Assembly: GCA_963707965.1 (NCBI GenBank)
Contig: CAVPRR010000007.1
Span: 558,001-622,000 of the forward strand
Reading direction: 5' to 3'
DNA length: 64,000 nucleotides
Origin: VRUE01 sp963707965
Lineage (GTDB): Bacteria > Actinomycetota > Thermoleophilia > Solirubrobacterales > 70-9
Of this stretch, positions 45,284 through 52,935 are shown piece by piece. The first letter of the stretch is position 1, and each line of letters opens with the position of its first letter. A program made the position numbers and the translations under genes. Below the pieces are notes generated by a model. The model was given only the letters and a program-made list of their open reading frames with translations. It was not told the DNA's origin and ran no database searches.

Positions 45284-45469
45284 GGCGACCTCGGGGTGCT
45301 GGCGTCGGGGCTCGCCTCCGGGGCGATCGTCTACTTCGCGTTGAACCGGACGCTGGGTCGGCGCAGGCGGCACGGGAGTACCCGGACGGCCAGTGAGGAT
45401 GACGGCACCGCGCTCGCGCTCGGCGCGTTCCTCGACGGCATCCCCGAGCAACTCGTCCTCGGTAGCTGA
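45284..45469 (+). pseudogene. ZIP-family metal transporter fragment
   Basis: The plus frame encodes GVLASGLASGAIVYFALN (a membrane helix), a basic loop and DDGTALALGAFLDGIPEQ, ending LVLGS-stop at 45467-45469. GAxLDGIPE is the metal-site motif of ZIP-like transporters. Only two helices remain and no start codon context is present, so it is a remnant. Confidence 0.65.
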
Positions 45470-45516
45470 CTTGCCCCGACTAGACACTTCGGTCGATTGG
45501 GTGCGGGGATTGTCGG

Positions 45517-45537
45517 CGCGTACCTGCGGTCCCGCTT
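45517..45537 (+). repeat. recurrent CGCGnACCTGCGGT motif, copy 1 of 5
   Basis: The consensus CGCG-n-ACCTGCGGT-yy-GCT occurs at 45517, 47791, 48918, 53888 and 54176, always on the plus strand and always in non-coding stretches of the 45-54 kb island. The last four fall within sequence upstream of the replication-relaxation genes or next to the 705-bp element. The two copies at 48918 and 54176 are identical over 20 bp. Confidence 0.6.
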
Positions 45538-45628
45538 GGAGGCGCAGGGGAACGGGCGCAGGACCACGTTGAAAGGGCCCAGGCGCCCGCCTTGTCGTCT
45601 TCTGTGCTCGCGTGGGTGGCGGATGTCC

Positions 45629-46147
45629 TCATTTGGGATCGTCGAGGCCGGGGATCGGGTCGATCGGCAGCTCGCCGTTGAAGGCCTCGAGCTCTTCGAG
45701 ATCGCGGTGATCCTGGGGGCGGCCGGCGAGACGCTTGAAGCCGACGATGCTGCGCAGGTTGGCGAACTTGGCCGGCTCCCCCCCGGCTTCGCCTTCGATC
45801 GCGGCGGCGGCCACCGTCTCGTAGTCGAGCGGGGGCAAGCCGCCGCGCATGATGTCGACGATCCCGTGTCGGCTGCGCACGCGCAGGTGGTAGGTCCCTA
45901 CGATCTCGTCCGCGCCGAGGACCCTGTCGTCACGGAGGCGTGTTGCTTCAATGCGCCCGAGGAAGCGGAGAACCGCAGCGTCAGCGTCAGCTCCGTCAGG
46001 GATCAAGAGGTCGGAGTCTTTGGTTGCGCGCACGAAGCCGTTGGCAATCACACTGAAGCCGCCGATCACGACGTATGGGAGCCCGACGGCGTTGGCGTCG
46101 GCGACGACGCCGTCGAGGTCAGGACCAGAAGGCTCGGCGTGGGACAT
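45629..46147 (-). CDS. nucleotidyltransferase of the AbiEii/DUF6036 type
   Basis: A 172-residue protein. YVVIGGFSVIANGFVRATK followed by DSDLLI gives the GGxx...RxTxDxD arrangement of minimal nucleotidyltransferases; HGIVDIMRGG supplies the third Asp. RPQDHRDLEEL near the C-terminus is typical of the family. Relatives are AbiE-like or HTH-paired antitoxin/toxin enzymes. It overlaps the upstream 72-residue gene by 29 bp, suggesting a two-gene unit. Confidence 0.78.
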   Translation of the reverse strand: MSHAEPSGPDLDGVVADANAVGLPYVVIGGFSVIANGFVRATKDSDLLIPDGADADAAVLRFLGRIEATRLRDDRVLGADEIVGTYHLRVRSRHGIVDIMRGGLPPLDYETVAAAAIEGEAGGEPAKFANLRSIVGFKRLAGRPQDHRDLEELEAFNGELPIDPIPGLDDPK

Positions 46148-46337
46148 GGCCCCGGCGGATCGTGGACGCTAGGAGCTGCACGGCTTGCTGGGAGAGCTTC
46201 TGTCCCATGGCAACGCGCTCCGAGGGAGTCAGCGCCCGTGCAGTGCGTTGGTGGTACTCGCGCTTTTCGCGATTGAGCTCGGCCCACTCGGCCTCGTGGC
46301 CAGGCTCGAGAAGCGTCTTGTGCGCAGATGAAGACAT
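46119..46337 (-). CDS. 72-residue helical protein coupled to nucleotidyltransferase
   Basis: ATG 46337 opens a 72-residue soluble protein. HEAEWAELNREKREYH, TARALTPSERVAMGQKLS and QQAVQLLASTIRR give a Glu/Arg-rich helical chain. The frame is open for 139 codons upstream, but that part is Pro/Ser-rich and unlikely to be coding. Its tight overlap with the nucleotidyltransferase start suggests the pair acts together, with this protein as the small partner. The family is not recognised. Confidence 0.6.
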   Translation of the reverse strand: MSSSAHKTLLEPGHEAEWAELNREKREYHQRTARALTPSERVAMGQKLSQQAVQLLASTIRRGHVPRRAFWS

Positions 46338-46881
46338 TGAAGTAGATGGTACGCCAAGCGGCAGCGGCTGGGCCGTGCCTGTGGGTGGATCTGGACTCCT
46401 TCCGTTGAGCGTGTCGGCCATCTGTCCAAATGGGTGGGCGACAGGCACAGGCGGAAGGGGGTTGAGCGTTAGATTCGTCCGGCTCGTTTGAGCTGGCACC
46501 TTCGCGAGGGAGGCGGAGGGCGATAGGTGCTTGGAGGGCTTGGGGCGAGGCCGAGGCCTCGGCCCGGAGATTCTCGAGGGGCCCGCGGCCTGCCGCGCGG
46601 CGACCGGGTCAGCGGCGGCGGGTGTGCGGCGAGTGGATGTCGACGCTGGCGATGCTGCCGAGGAGAAAGCGACTAGGGCGCCGATCACCGCCGCGATCGC
46701 GGCTGGGTGGTTATCCACAGTTGCTCCCCTCTGTCTGCTGCAGCTGGCATTCACTTGATGCGATGCCCGCTGCAGAGGAGACAGTGAAGGCGTGCGTGGG
46801 GGGTGTTGTGGAGTCCGGTCGCGGCTTGACCCTTTGCTGCGGCTTAAGGTTGACCCGCGCGGTCTGTGGCGTCTGGCGGGG
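46338..46881. other. non-coding stretch with a single DnaA-box-like site
   Basis: No gene is supported. A minus-strand frame remains open (46338-46754) and begins with a hydrophobic stretch (AAIAAVIGALVAFSSAAS), but has no ribosome site. TTATCCACA, identical to the DnaA-box consensus, occurs once near 46712; a single copy is expected by chance about every other window of this size. Confidence 0.3.
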
Positions 46882-47553
46882 TCAGGGGTTGCGAAGGGGG
46901 GCGTCGAAGAGGCGGATGCGTGAGGAGGAGTCGGTCTTCCCGATTGCGCGCTCGACGGCGCGGCGGGTAACGCCGGCCTGGGCGAAGTAGCGCACCTCGG
47001 TTAGCCAGCTGGCCTCCTTCCAGGCGCGGATGATCGCCTCGAGGCGGCGGGGGTTCTTGGCGGAGAGCTCTAGCTCGATGGCGATTGTTTGATCGTTGGT
47101 CTGCACGGCGAGGTCTGGGCGGTGCAGGCGTCCGTTGGGGAGGCGGGCGCTGAAGAGAGGCTCGCCGACGAGGCGCTCTGCGTGAATCAGCTCTCGTTCG
47201 GAGAGGACTTGGCTGGGGGAGAACTCTTGTGAGAGAAGCTGGGCGGTGGAGGCGGAACGGAGACGGTGGTCGACCGAGCTGAGGGAGACCTTGGCGGGCC
47301 TGAGGCGAAGACCGGCGTAGCGCAGGCCGCGGCTCGTGGCAGACAGGAGGCTGGGTTCGAGCGCGAGGAGATCACGGCGCTGCAGGAGGCGGTCTTCCAG
47401 ACAGGCGGCGGTGTGGCGGTAGGCGGTGCGCGGGCTTAAGCCGAGCGCATCGATCACATGGTTGATGGTGACGACGCCGTGGCGGCCAACGAAATCGACG
47501 ATGGCGCGCGATGGGTCTTGGCCCGAGAAGGCGAGAGTGGCTTCTCCCCTCAT
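46882..47553 (-). CDS. replication-relaxation family protein, copy A
   Basis: ATG 47553 gives 223 residues, exactly the length of the paralogue at 52936-53607. An N-terminal winged helix (RAIVDFVGRHGVVTINHVID, LGLSPRTAYRHTAACL) is followed by a domain with LRYAGLRLRPAKVSLSSVDH and LAVQTNDQTIAIELELSAK; the late IELELSAK resembles a PD-(D/E)xK-like core. The family is common on actinobacterial plasmids and integrative elements. The upstream frame is open for 54 more codons but not conserved. Part of the duplicated accessory module. Confidence 0.8.
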   Translation of the reverse strand: MRGEATLAFSGQDPSRAIVDFVGRHGVVTINHVIDALGLSPRTAYRHTAACLEDRLLQRRDLLALEPSLLSATSRGLRYAGLRLRPAKVSLSSVDHRLRSASTAQLLSQEFSPSQVLSERELIHAERLVGEPLFSARLPNGRLHRPDLAVQTNDQTIAIELELSAKNPRRLEAIIRAWKEASWLTEVRYFAQAGVTRRAVERAIGKTDSSSRIRLFDAPLRNP

Positions 47554-48098
47554 TTGTGGGCAAGACGGATGTGATCGCCGATTGGGCCCTTTTTTTGAGG
47601 CGCGTCTGAGGAGAAGAAGGCGCGCTTGGCGCGGTGGAGAGCGAAATTCGTGGCACAGCGAGTGCCTTGCCGTGTCTGGATCCGACAAGGCCGCTGGCTG
47701 CCTTCCCAGAGTCAAGGTAGTCCCGAAGTCGGATGGATTCGCCCCGACTTGACTCTCACGGGAGATCGAGATGGATTTGTCTGCGGTCTTCGCGTACCTG
47801 CGATCCGCTAGGAGGGCGATCGGATAGGTGACCTGGAATGCCGAGACGCCGTTGGCCTGCTAGATGTTTGCGGCGGGGGTGGCGATTTGCTTGGAGGGCA
47901 TGGAGGCGCTCAGGGACAGCTGCGTAGAGGCACGTGCCCTGGGATGGAGTCCTGCCGACTTGGCTGCTGTGATCCCAGCTTGTGCGCCGGTACCGGTGCC
48001 TACGGCTCCGGATACCGCCTATTGCAAAACGTCCGTGGGTGACTTGTCCCGTCGAGTCCGCTTGGAAGGGCTCGTAGGGAGCGGCTGCTGGCAACCGT
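47554..48098. other. upstream region of replication-relaxation copy A
   Basis: No gene is supported. 47770-47930 resembles 53860-54000, the region upstream of copy B; in one minus frame both read ALQA...HLSDRPPS. It includes the CGCGnACCTGCG motif (47791). GTGCGCCGGTACCGGTGCCT at 47982 recurs near 48839. The pieces look like decayed repeats rather than a promoter alone. Confidence 0.4.
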
Positions 48099-48515
48099 CT
48101 ACGGCATACGAAGCGTGAAACACTGATCGCGCTCTCGAAGCGTTAGATCAAACGCCAGCATTAGATCCGCGCGCCCCCACAACGCATCAAGGTTGGCGGC
48201 AAACAAAGGCCTAAGCCTAAAGCGAGTGCTCTCGAGTCCACGAACAATGGCTGAGCATGGTTTCGAGCCCTCCCAGGCGGAAAGTGATCCCTCCACCTGA
48301 CCTAGCTCGACGGGGGCGAGATCATCGACTCGATAGCCAAGCGTTTGCGCGTACTCGATCGGAAGGACTGACCTGTCCGCGCCTGTATCCACAAGACCGG
48401 ATGCGACGATCTCTATGTCCTGATAAGGCCCGGTTAGCTCAAGCCACAGGTACGGCCGCAGTTTTCCATCCGCGCCGTGGCTATATGGCACAAAGAGATC
48501 ATTCGAAGCTCCCAT
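48099..48515 (-). CDS. retropepsin-like aspartic protease domain protein, copy A
   Basis: A 138-residue single-domain protein. ASGLVDTGADRSVLPIEYAQ holds the DTGA catalytic motif with the following hydrophobic-P-x-x, as in retroviral-type aspartic proteases that work as dimers. LWLELTGPYQDIEIVASG is the preceding strand and ALWGRADLMLAFDL the later loop where the second conserved Gly/Asp lies. No signal peptide is present, so it is cytosolic. It begins 5 bp after the DUF5678-like gene stop on the same strand. The target is unknown. Confidence 0.72.
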   Translation of the reverse strand: MGASNDLFVPYSHGADGKLRPYLWLELTGPYQDIEIVASGLVDTGADRSVLPIEYAQTLGYRVDDLAPVELGQVEGSLSAWEGSKPCSAIVRGLESTRFRLRPLFAANLDALWGRADLMLAFDLTLRERDQCFTLRMP

Positions 48516-48520
48516 CGGGG

Positions 48521-48742
48521 TCAGGCAATGAAAATGCCACTTGGATGCCGGGATACGGGCATGAAGACGTCGGTCTCCCTGAGGCCCGGTTGAGCTCGCA
48601 ACGACGTCAAGCTCAAGTCGCTAGCGACGACGTAACCGTCGCGCAGCGCGACCCAGCGTCCGCGATAAGGGGCTAGATCCTCCCTCGGATTGAGCTCTGT
48701 CTGCGCACGCTCAAAGTCCTCTTGAGTTGGGATCTTCGCCAT
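48521..48742 (-). CDS. DUF5678-like small protein, copy A
   Basis: ATG 48742 gives 73 residues (an upstream ATG at 48760 would add six). PYRGRWVALRDGYVVAS followed by RAQPGLRETDVFMPV fits the short DUF5678 fold (YxGxWVAxxxGxVxxxG...V), usually a one-domain beta-rich protein of unknown role. It is directly followed by the aspartic protease gene. The same two-gene order occurs at 52.1-52.8 kb. A protein pairing or substrate/inhibitor relation is inferred from this repeat. Confidence 0.65.
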   Translation of the reverse strand: MAKIPTQEDFERAQTELNPREDLAPYRGRWVALRDGYVVASDLSLTSLRAQPGLRETDVFMPVSRHPSGIFIA

Positions 48743-49137
48743 ACCGTCATGATCCCGCAACTCTTGGCTAAGCGCAACCGCTTGGTGGGCCTGGCCTGAG
48801 TGGCCCGTCTGTGACCAGGTGGGATGCTGTGTGGCTACCGTGTGCGCCGGTACCGGTGCCTGCGGCTCCGGATACCGCCTCGCCTACGGCTCGAACCTAA
48901 GCACGGAGATCGTCGCGCGCGAACCTGCGGTCTGCTTGCGCGGCGAACGAAGTGGCCGAGCTGCCGCTGCAGAGGGCCTTTCGCCGCGGCAACAATGAGA
49001 ACTTTGCCGAGAAGCCTTCTGTTTACGTCCCTTGCATTGCTAGGAGCAACGCTCGGGCGCGGCTAGCGGTGTGAGATATGCAGTCGCGAGCTGATCCCGC
49101 AGTAGACGCTTTTTTTGGAGAAGAGTCAGGGGAGCTT
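48743..49137. other. repeat-rich spacer before the 705-bp element
   Basis: No gene is supported. It holds a second copy of the GCGCCGGTACCGGTGCCT segment (48840), the recurrent CGCGAACCTGCGGTCTGCTT motif (48918, identical at 54176) and a T7 run (49110). Confidence 0.4.
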
Positions 49138-49842
49138 TGGGGGCAGGGGATTTGGATAGAAACAGTCGGGGGTCCGCACAGCGCTCCCCACCCCCTCCAC
49201 CGTCCTCTCTGCCGCGATCCCCCCAACCTGGCGCCTCTGCTCACCGTTCTTCCCCCTGCCAGAGCTTCCCCACCTCCTCTTCACCCGATCGCCTCCGCTT
49301 GCCAGCAACCGACCTGCGACTCCGCTTCGCGATCGCCGCGGGCCACAACCACGAGTCCCGATCTCCATCTGACCCACGCCTTCCCCACCCGCTTCGGCTT
49401 TCCGCCGGGTCCCGCCGTGAGAACGCCAGGACCCGTTTCAACATCTAACACCCTTTTTTGGCTGCTCGAGCAGCAAGGAACCAACACACACCACCCCTCC
49501 ATTTCTCTCAATAGACCTACCTTCTCCACCCACCAGACTAAACCGCTCGGGGAGGGTCCAAGCCCACCTTCAGCGGGCTTGGACCCACACACCAACCAAT
49601 AACAGCATGTCGCGCGACAACTAAAAACAGCACGTGCACACAAAGCTCCAAGCGAACTCCCCACGGAATACCGCAAGTCGAAGAACCGCCCTGAACCCCT
49701 AACCAACAACACTACCTACCCCCTAACCCGCAAACTCAATCCGATCAACACTTCTCTCTTTTCTCGAAATCACAATGTGCCAGTCAATCGCCACCACACA
49801 CAATGGATCAACATCGGACTGGTCTGAAGATCCAGCAACGAT
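49138..49842 (-). repeat. 705-bp hairpin-rich non-coding element, copy R1
   Basis: The block matches 54246-54950 with only four differences seen, all within 49296-49310. It is A/C-rich on the plus strand (G/T-rich on minus), unlike the flanks. It holds: CGGGTCC/GGACCCG (49406-49412, 49429-49435); the palindrome GCTGCTCGAGCAGC (49461-49474) after a T6 run; GGGTCCAAGCCC/GGGCTTGGACCC with a 9-nt loop (49554-49586); and the palindrome TGTCGCGCGACA (49608-49619). ORFs crossing it lack ribosome sites or known domains. It could be a structured RNA, an origin/transfer site or a protein-binding array. Confidence 0.75.
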
Positions 49843-50264
49843 GTCGAAACGAATATAGGCAGACACTGCACTGGCTAGGTGCAAAGCACAGGCCTCAGCT
49901 TGCGAGGCCTCACAAAAACAACTGGCTCCGCCCACCAAGAGGCGCATCCGCAAACCGGTGAGCTTCCCCCCAGCTGCCACCTCCCTTCCCCAACGACGCG
50001 GTCAGTTCGGTGCCGTAGGTGCCGTCGCGGACTCTGTTCCCCCACAAGGAGATCGCGAAGCAGGCGGCCAACCAATGCCCGAAGTAGATCTGACCCTAGA
50101 GGACCGACTTACCCCCACGGCGGCCGTTGAAGACGAGCAGGCGGCCCTGGGTCGGGTAGGCGCCCTGGTCGGGCAGGACGAGTTCGCCCAGAACTCCCCC
50201 GAACCAATCAAACCAAAGCGCAAAGAAACAGCCTCCGACACGCCCCAACACTCACCCAACCCCT
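49843..50264 (-). other. spacer with hairpin and family B debris, copy 1
   Basis: AGGCCTC/GAGGCCT arms (49890-49910) form a stable hairpin. From about 49921 the sequence parallels 55180-55540. On the minus strand 50100-50200 reads as a frame-broken family B segment (the GEFWAN... and TKGRLLVFNG region seen better at 55.4 kb). No intact gene. Confidence 0.5.
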
Positions 50265-50500
50265 CTACCGATGCCCCCTCTGGCTCCGCTTGCGCTTGCC
50301 CTTCTTGCCGCAGCTCGCCTGCACCACCGGCTTGGAATCAAAGGTCTTGCCGTTCTGGCCGGTGAGGCGGGCCTTGGCGCGGTGCTTGCCGGCGCAGAGG
50401 TCGGTCGAGTTGACCAGGAGGCCCTTCTGGCCGCCCTGCATTTCGAGGATGAAGCGCGATACCGGGACGTCGGGGATGTCTTCGTGATCACGCGCATTCG
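50265..50500 (-). pseudogene. family A 3'-end fragment
   Basis: The minus frame encodes DVPVSRFILEMQGGQKG, LLVNSTDLCAGKHRAKA and RLTGQNGKTFDSKP, ending CGKKGKRKRSQRGHR-stop at 50265. This is a complete family A C-terminus with its basic tail. Upstream of the DVPVS segment the sequence is unrelated, so the rest of the gene is missing. The same tail ends the better-preserved gene at 55522. Confidence 0.78.
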
Positions 50501-50564
50501 AAGCTGGAGCGGATGCCGCCCGCCGCTTGGTCAGGTTCAAAGAGGGGTTGGAAGGCGAAGTGGT

Positions 50565-50876
50565 CTAAGGGTCTGTGAAAATGGAATGGGTGCCGACCCT
50601 GCGCCACCGCACGGCGGACTCACCTTTGATCGTCACCCACTCCCAGGTGGCGCGGCCATCAGGGTTGTTTTCACTCCAGGTCATCTCCCAAACGCCGGGA
50701 TGGCCTTGGACGGCTTTGACGCGCATGGCGTTGGGCCAAGGATTATCCTCGCCCTTCGCGGCGCGGTCGGCCGCGTCGTGGAACTGCGTCGTAGCCTTGT
50801 CGCGGAACTTCTCGCGATGTTGCTTGGACAAGCGCTTGTAGTCGCGCTTGAAGGTATCTGCGCGCTCGTACTTCAC
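50565..50876 (-). CDS. RelE/ParE-superfamily toxin
   Basis: A 103-residue protein from GTG 50876, which overlaps the antitoxin stop (GTGA). VKYERADTFKRDYKRLS is the N-terminal strand and helix; VWEMTWSENNPDGRATWEW and HSIFTDP give the RelE-like sheet end. Basic residues (RVKAVQGHPGVWE, RWRRVGTH) fit mRNA-cleaving toxins, though the exact catalytic set cannot be confirmed. It lies directly behind an AbrB-type antitoxin gene, the usual order. Confidence 0.72.
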   Translation of the reverse strand: MKYERADTFKRDYKRLSKQHREKFRDKATTQFHDAADRAAKGEDNPWPNAMRVKAVQGHPGVWEMTWSENNPDGRATWEWVTIKGESAVRWRRVGTHSIFTDP

Positions 50877-51163
50877 TCGGCGTCGAGGTCTTCGAAAAGC
50901 TCCTCGACGCTGTCGAAGCGCTTCACGCGACCGGCAGCGATGTCCTCGTCGACTTCGCGTTCGCCCTTCTGCCACTCCTCCGTCCAGAACCACGCCTGAT
51001 CGGCGGGGATCGCGATATGAGGGCGCAACTCAATCACGCCGTCGTCGCGCTCAGACACCTCCACCTGCGACCCCGGCTCGTCGAGGCGATGCCGGCGGCG
51101 CAGCTCGGAGGGAAGGCTGATCACGCCGCGCTTCTGGACGGTGATGTAGAGAGACTCGGACAT
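50873..51163 (-). CDS. AbrB/SpoVT-domain antitoxin
   Basis: A 96-residue protein. YITVQKRGVISLPSELRRRH is the swapped-hairpin AbrB DNA-binding domain (VxxRGxIxLPxxLR), followed by PGSQVEVSERDDGVIEL. The acidic C-terminus (VDEDIAAG, SVEELFEDLDAE) would bind the toxin. The start is 6 nt after TAAACT with TTGCGG 17 bp further upstream, a strong leaderless promoter candidate, and a GCAG-CTAAA-CTGC dyad lies over the -10. Confidence 0.85.
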   Translation of the reverse strand: MSESLYITVQKRGVISLPSELRRRHRLDEPGSQVEVSERDDGVIELRPHIAIPADQAWFWTEEWQKGEREVDEDIAAGRVKRFDSVEELFEDLDAE

Positions 51164-51169
51164 GAACGC

Positions 51170-51198
51170 AGTTTAGCTGCATTGCGGCGATGCCGCAA
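51170..51198 (-). promoter_or_regulatory. promoter of AbrB/RelE pair
   Basis: TTGCGG (51198-51193), a 17-bp spacer and TAAACT (51175-51170) precede the ATG at 51163 by 6 nt. GCAG/CTGC arms flank the -10, a possible AbrB-type binding site. Confidence 0.6.
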
Positions 51199-51251
51199 GT
51201 GGTAGGCGCAGCCTCACAGACAAAAGAAGCGGCTCCGGGGGAGGGGAGTCG

Positions 51252-51815
51252 CTATCTCCTCCGATCACCGAGAGGGAGCTCAGTGACGTTTTTTGTGAGC
51301 GTGATGTTTAGCCGGTTTCCGAGGGCGACCCGGGCGGAGAGGGCGAACGCCCGGGGCGCTTGCCTGATGGCCCACCCGCCGAGACGAGGGCGGGCCGTCT
51401 GGTGCTGCCTTACCCCGCGGCGCCGGCGCGCGCCACGCTCGGCCTTGCCGCGGCGATTCGAGCGCTTGGCCTTCTTGGGCTTCTTGCACCCCGTAGCCCG
51501 CACCGGCGGCTTGAGGTTGGCGAGCTTGCCGTTCTGCCCCGTAAACCTGGCCTTGGCGCGGTGCTTGCCGGCGCAGAGGTTGCGCGAGTTGACGATCAGG
51601 CCCTTTTTGCCGCCCTGCATCTTTAGCGTGAAGCTGGACACCGGGGCGTCGGGAACCAATTCCAACCCACCGCGGATCCCGCCCATCACCGAGTCGATCC
51701 GGCCCGAGACCCCAATGTCCACCACCCCCTCGAGGTGAAAGACCAAGTCGGCCAGAAACTCAATGGAGGAGCGCCCGTAAACGGTCTCCGATACACGCCC
51801 GAACACACAGCCCAC
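51252..51815 (-). pseudogene. family A C-terminal fragment
   Basis: The frame encodes IDSVMGGIRGGLELVPDAP, then SSFTLKMQGGKKGLIVNS, RNLCAGKHRAKARFTGQN and ATGCKKPKKAKRSNRRG. It then runs on past the normal basic tail for about 60 residues to a stop at 51252. The front (GRVSETVYGRSSIEFLADL) is partly family-like. The N-terminal two-thirds of the family is missing. It directly follows another such fragment on the same strand. Confidence 0.72.
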
Positions 51816-51824
51816 ACACTACCC

Positions 51825-52097
51825 CTAGTCCGCATGGCGCTTGGAGCGCTTCTTGCCCTTCTTCTTGCAGCCGGTCGCCTTGATCGCGAGCTTGGGGTAG
51901 TTCGCGAGCTTGCCGTTGTGGCCTTTGAATTCGACTTTGGCCTTCGGCTTGTAGGAGCAGAGGTTGGTCGAGTTGACGATCAGGCCCTTCTTGCCGCCCT
52001 GGATCGAGAGGACGAACTTGGTGACGGGGGCGTCGGGGATGGCGGCGAAGGTGCTGCGGATGCCGCCGCAGACGGAGTCGACGTCGGCCGGCGAGGG
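51825..52097 (-). pseudogene. family A 3'-end fragment abutting the protease stop
   Basis: Immediately after the TAA of the aspartic protease gene (52098-52100), and in the same frame, codons read SPADVDSVCGGIRSTF, AAIPDAPVTKFVLSIQGG, KKGLIVNSTNLCSYKP and end GCKKKGKKRSKRHAD-stop at 51825. This is an intact family A end of about 90 residues without any start of its own. The abrupt in-frame junction indicates recombination at the protease 3' end. Confidence 0.75.
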
Positions 52098-52616
52098 TTA
52101 TCCGAGTGCGTCGACGATGCCGAAGCGCTCGTCGAAGGCGTCGCGGGCCTCGACCGCGATCGCCTGGGCGAAGCGGCTGGCGGTGACGGTGAAGCGGTCG
52201 AGGAAGCCGACGCTGCCGAGCAGGACAAACCCGTCGCTGTGCCAGCCGGAGATGAAGCCGACCTGGGCGCGCCACTCCAAGTACTCGCTCTGCTCGGCGT
52301 CGGGCGGATGCAGTCGCAAGCCGACCTCCTTATAGCGCGCGAAGGCCACTCGGCCGCCGACCGCGTGGCTCGTCTCGCCCTCGTGGTCGTCGAGGTCGAC
52401 GCCGAGTTGTTCGGCCAGCAGGTCTGACGCGAGAATCGAGTCGGCGCCGGTGTCGACGAGGCCAGTGAGTCGCAGGGTGCTGAGCTCGCCGTTGCAAAGC
52501 GAGATCGGCACAAAGGGGCGAAAGACCGGTCCATCGAGGCGCGTGGACTGGGCGTCCTCGCGGTAGGGGTAAAACCAGGGAAGCGGCTCAGCCAAGGCCG
52601 ACGTAGATCGGCTCAT
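52098..52616 (-). CDS. retropepsin-like aspartic protease domain protein, copy B
   Basis: A 172-residue protein from ATG 52616; an in-frame TTG at 52595 would reduce overlap with the preceding gene. LRLTGLVDTGADSILASDLL holds the DTGA motif, and EQLGVDLDDHEGETSHAVGG and VLLGSVGFLDRFTV the later flap and GF/D region. No signal peptide is present. It overlaps the DUF5678-like gene stop by up to 29 bp, so the two are translationally linked, as in copy A. Overall similarity to copy A outside the DTGA region is low, so the pairs diverged long ago. Confidence 0.74.
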   Translation of the reverse strand: MSRSTSALAEPLPWFYPYREDAQSTRLDGPVFRPFVPISLCNGELSTLRLTGLVDTGADSILASDLLAEQLGVDLDDHEGETSHAVGGRVAFARYKEVGLRLHPPDAEQSEYLEWRAQVGFISGWHSDGFVLLGSVGFLDRFTVTASRFAQAIAVEARDAFDERFGIVDALG

Positions 52617-52779
52617 CCGCGGTGGGGACACGGCCGTGGACGATGACGTGGTTGAGTCCCTCGGCCTTCTCGAAGACGACCTTCGGGTCCTCGTCGGCGA
52701 TCACGATCTTGCCGGTACGGGCGTCGATCGCCACGTACTTGCCCTCGTAGCCGCTGAAGTCGGTGCGGATCGGTTTCAT
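52588..52779 (-). CDS. DUF5678-like small protein, copy B
   Basis: A 63-residue protein. DFSGYEGKYVAIDARTGKIV, then ADEDPKVVFEKAEG and VIVHGRVPTADEPIYVG match the DUF5678 pattern more clearly than copy A (YxGKYVAI...GKVVA...). It is small, soluble and beta-rich. It precedes the protease gene with overlap and lies 156 bp downstream of replication-relaxation copy B on the same strand. Its function is unknown; the repeated pairing suggests a joint role. Confidence 0.72.
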   Translation of the reverse strand: MKPIRTDFSGYEGKYVAIDARTGKIVIADEDPKVVFEKAEGLNHVIVHGRVPTADEPIYVGLG

Positions 52780-52935
52780 GGCGCCTGGGACGATGATACC
52801 GAGGGACCTGGCTGGAATCCGCCGGACGTCCGCCCCGGAACGGGCGGCGGCGGTCGTTTGAGCGGTGCGCTTGCCTTACTTCTTCTTCGGGCACTTCGCC
52901 TTCAGCACGCCATCCACACCGCAGGCCGGGGCGGT

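Noticed and set aside
46712..46720. Perfect DnaA box TTATCCACA
   Set aside because: Only one copy, with no cluster, AT-rich unwinding region or dnaA/dnaN gene nearby; expected by chance at about this frequency.
47756..48118. ORFs on both strands upstream of replication-relaxation copy A
   Set aside because: Neither has a start context or conserved counterpart in the copy B leader beyond a 40-residue similarity explained by the DNA repeat.
49078..49602. 174-codon plus-strand ORF across R1 (and its twin at 54159)
   Set aside because: Pro/Ser/Thr-rich translation of A/C-rich DNA; different N-termini in the two copies start outside the repeat, and no domain is seen.
49281..49712. 143-codon minus-strand ORF inside the 705-bp element (also at 54389)
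   Set aside because: It is identical in both copies only because the DNA is. It has no ribosome site, and its Trp/Cys/Gly-rich composition is that of G/T-rich non-coding sequence.
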